A stretch of DNA of 64,000 bases from Acestrorhynchus altus (taxonomy: Eukaryota; Chordata; Actinopteri; Characiformes; Acestrorhynchidae): NCBI GenBank assembly GCA_034509495.1, contig CM067523.1:17988379-18052378 (forward strand), read 5' to 3'. Of the stretch, positions 63,786-64,000 are shown in pieces. Below the pieces are notes generated by a model. The model was not told the DNA's origin. It searched no databases and was given only the letters and a program-made list of their open reading frames with translations. The position numbers were made by a program, and so were the translations under genes. How positions within the stretch are numbered: the first letter of the stretch is position 1; each line of letters begins with the position of its first letter.

Positions 63786-64000
63786 AACAGATGGATAATA
63801 GAACTTCTGAAATCCTGCTCTCCACAGCATCACGATTTCCCCGCTTAAACACACCTGGTCCAGCTCGTGGAGGTATGACACTATACAGTCAATCAGTTGC
63901 ATCACAAGTTCAATTAACTTGCAGGGTTTATAAAGTAGGTCCAGAAATGAAAAAATTGGATTCAAGGTCCAGATTTGAATGCCTCTGCAAGGACCTGTAT

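Overview
This looks like an AT-rich stretch of a teleost fish genome. Its non-LTR retrotransposon (Rex3-type), Tc1-like transposons, tRNA-derived SINEs, Ty3/Gypsy remnants and abundant di-, tri- and tetranucleotide repeats are typical of teleosts. Several dispersed motifs (GCAACCACCT tracts, the ATTATGaCCACCTcC repeat, and LINE/SINE tails containing CTCTGGATAAG..CGTCTGC) are the ones I associate with otophysan fishes such as characins, catfish and electric fish. That placement is inference. No prokaryotic gene organisation is present and no complete host protein-coding gene can be supported.

Layout. 1-9.8 kb: a decayed Gypsy RT-RNaseH fragment (1.68-3.0 kb), two LTR-like blocks in opposite orientation (3.76-4.18 and 8.15-8.53 kb) and a minus-strand LINE 3' region (8.95-9.78 kb). 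9.8-16.2 kb: a CT tract, another LTR-like block, a decayed Tc1-like copy and tandem or duplicated repeats. 16-35 kb: mostly low-copy sequence with several compositionally distinct blocks that resemble vertebrate conserved non-coding elements. Between them lie a LINE 3' end (19.56-20.2 kb), SINEs (21.3, 24.1 and 27.5 kb) and at least two unnamed dispersed repeat families. 35.5-38.7 kb: an internally deleted Gypsy element with gag, protease and integrase remnants. 39-46 kb: a transposon-dense zone containing a Rex3 copy abutting a decayed Tc1 element. 46.6-47.2 kb: a 26-bp minisatellite. 47.5-50.6 kb: a CNE-like block, simple repeats, a 21-bp minisatellite and a candidate exon with good splice signals (50,428-50,586). 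51-64 kb: more Tc1, LINE, MITE and SINE fragments and several tandem arrays.

Interpretation. The window is best read as intergenic or intronic DNA: a gene-poor region, possibly a developmental regulatory desert, with repeats inserted between putative regulatory blocks. The least explained signals are two candidate exons that share intron phase (24,771-24,995 and 50,428-50,586), the CNE-like blocks, several repeat families detectable only by comparing copies inside this window, and the hybrid or internally deleted mobile elements. Repeat boundaries were judged by eye and are approximate.
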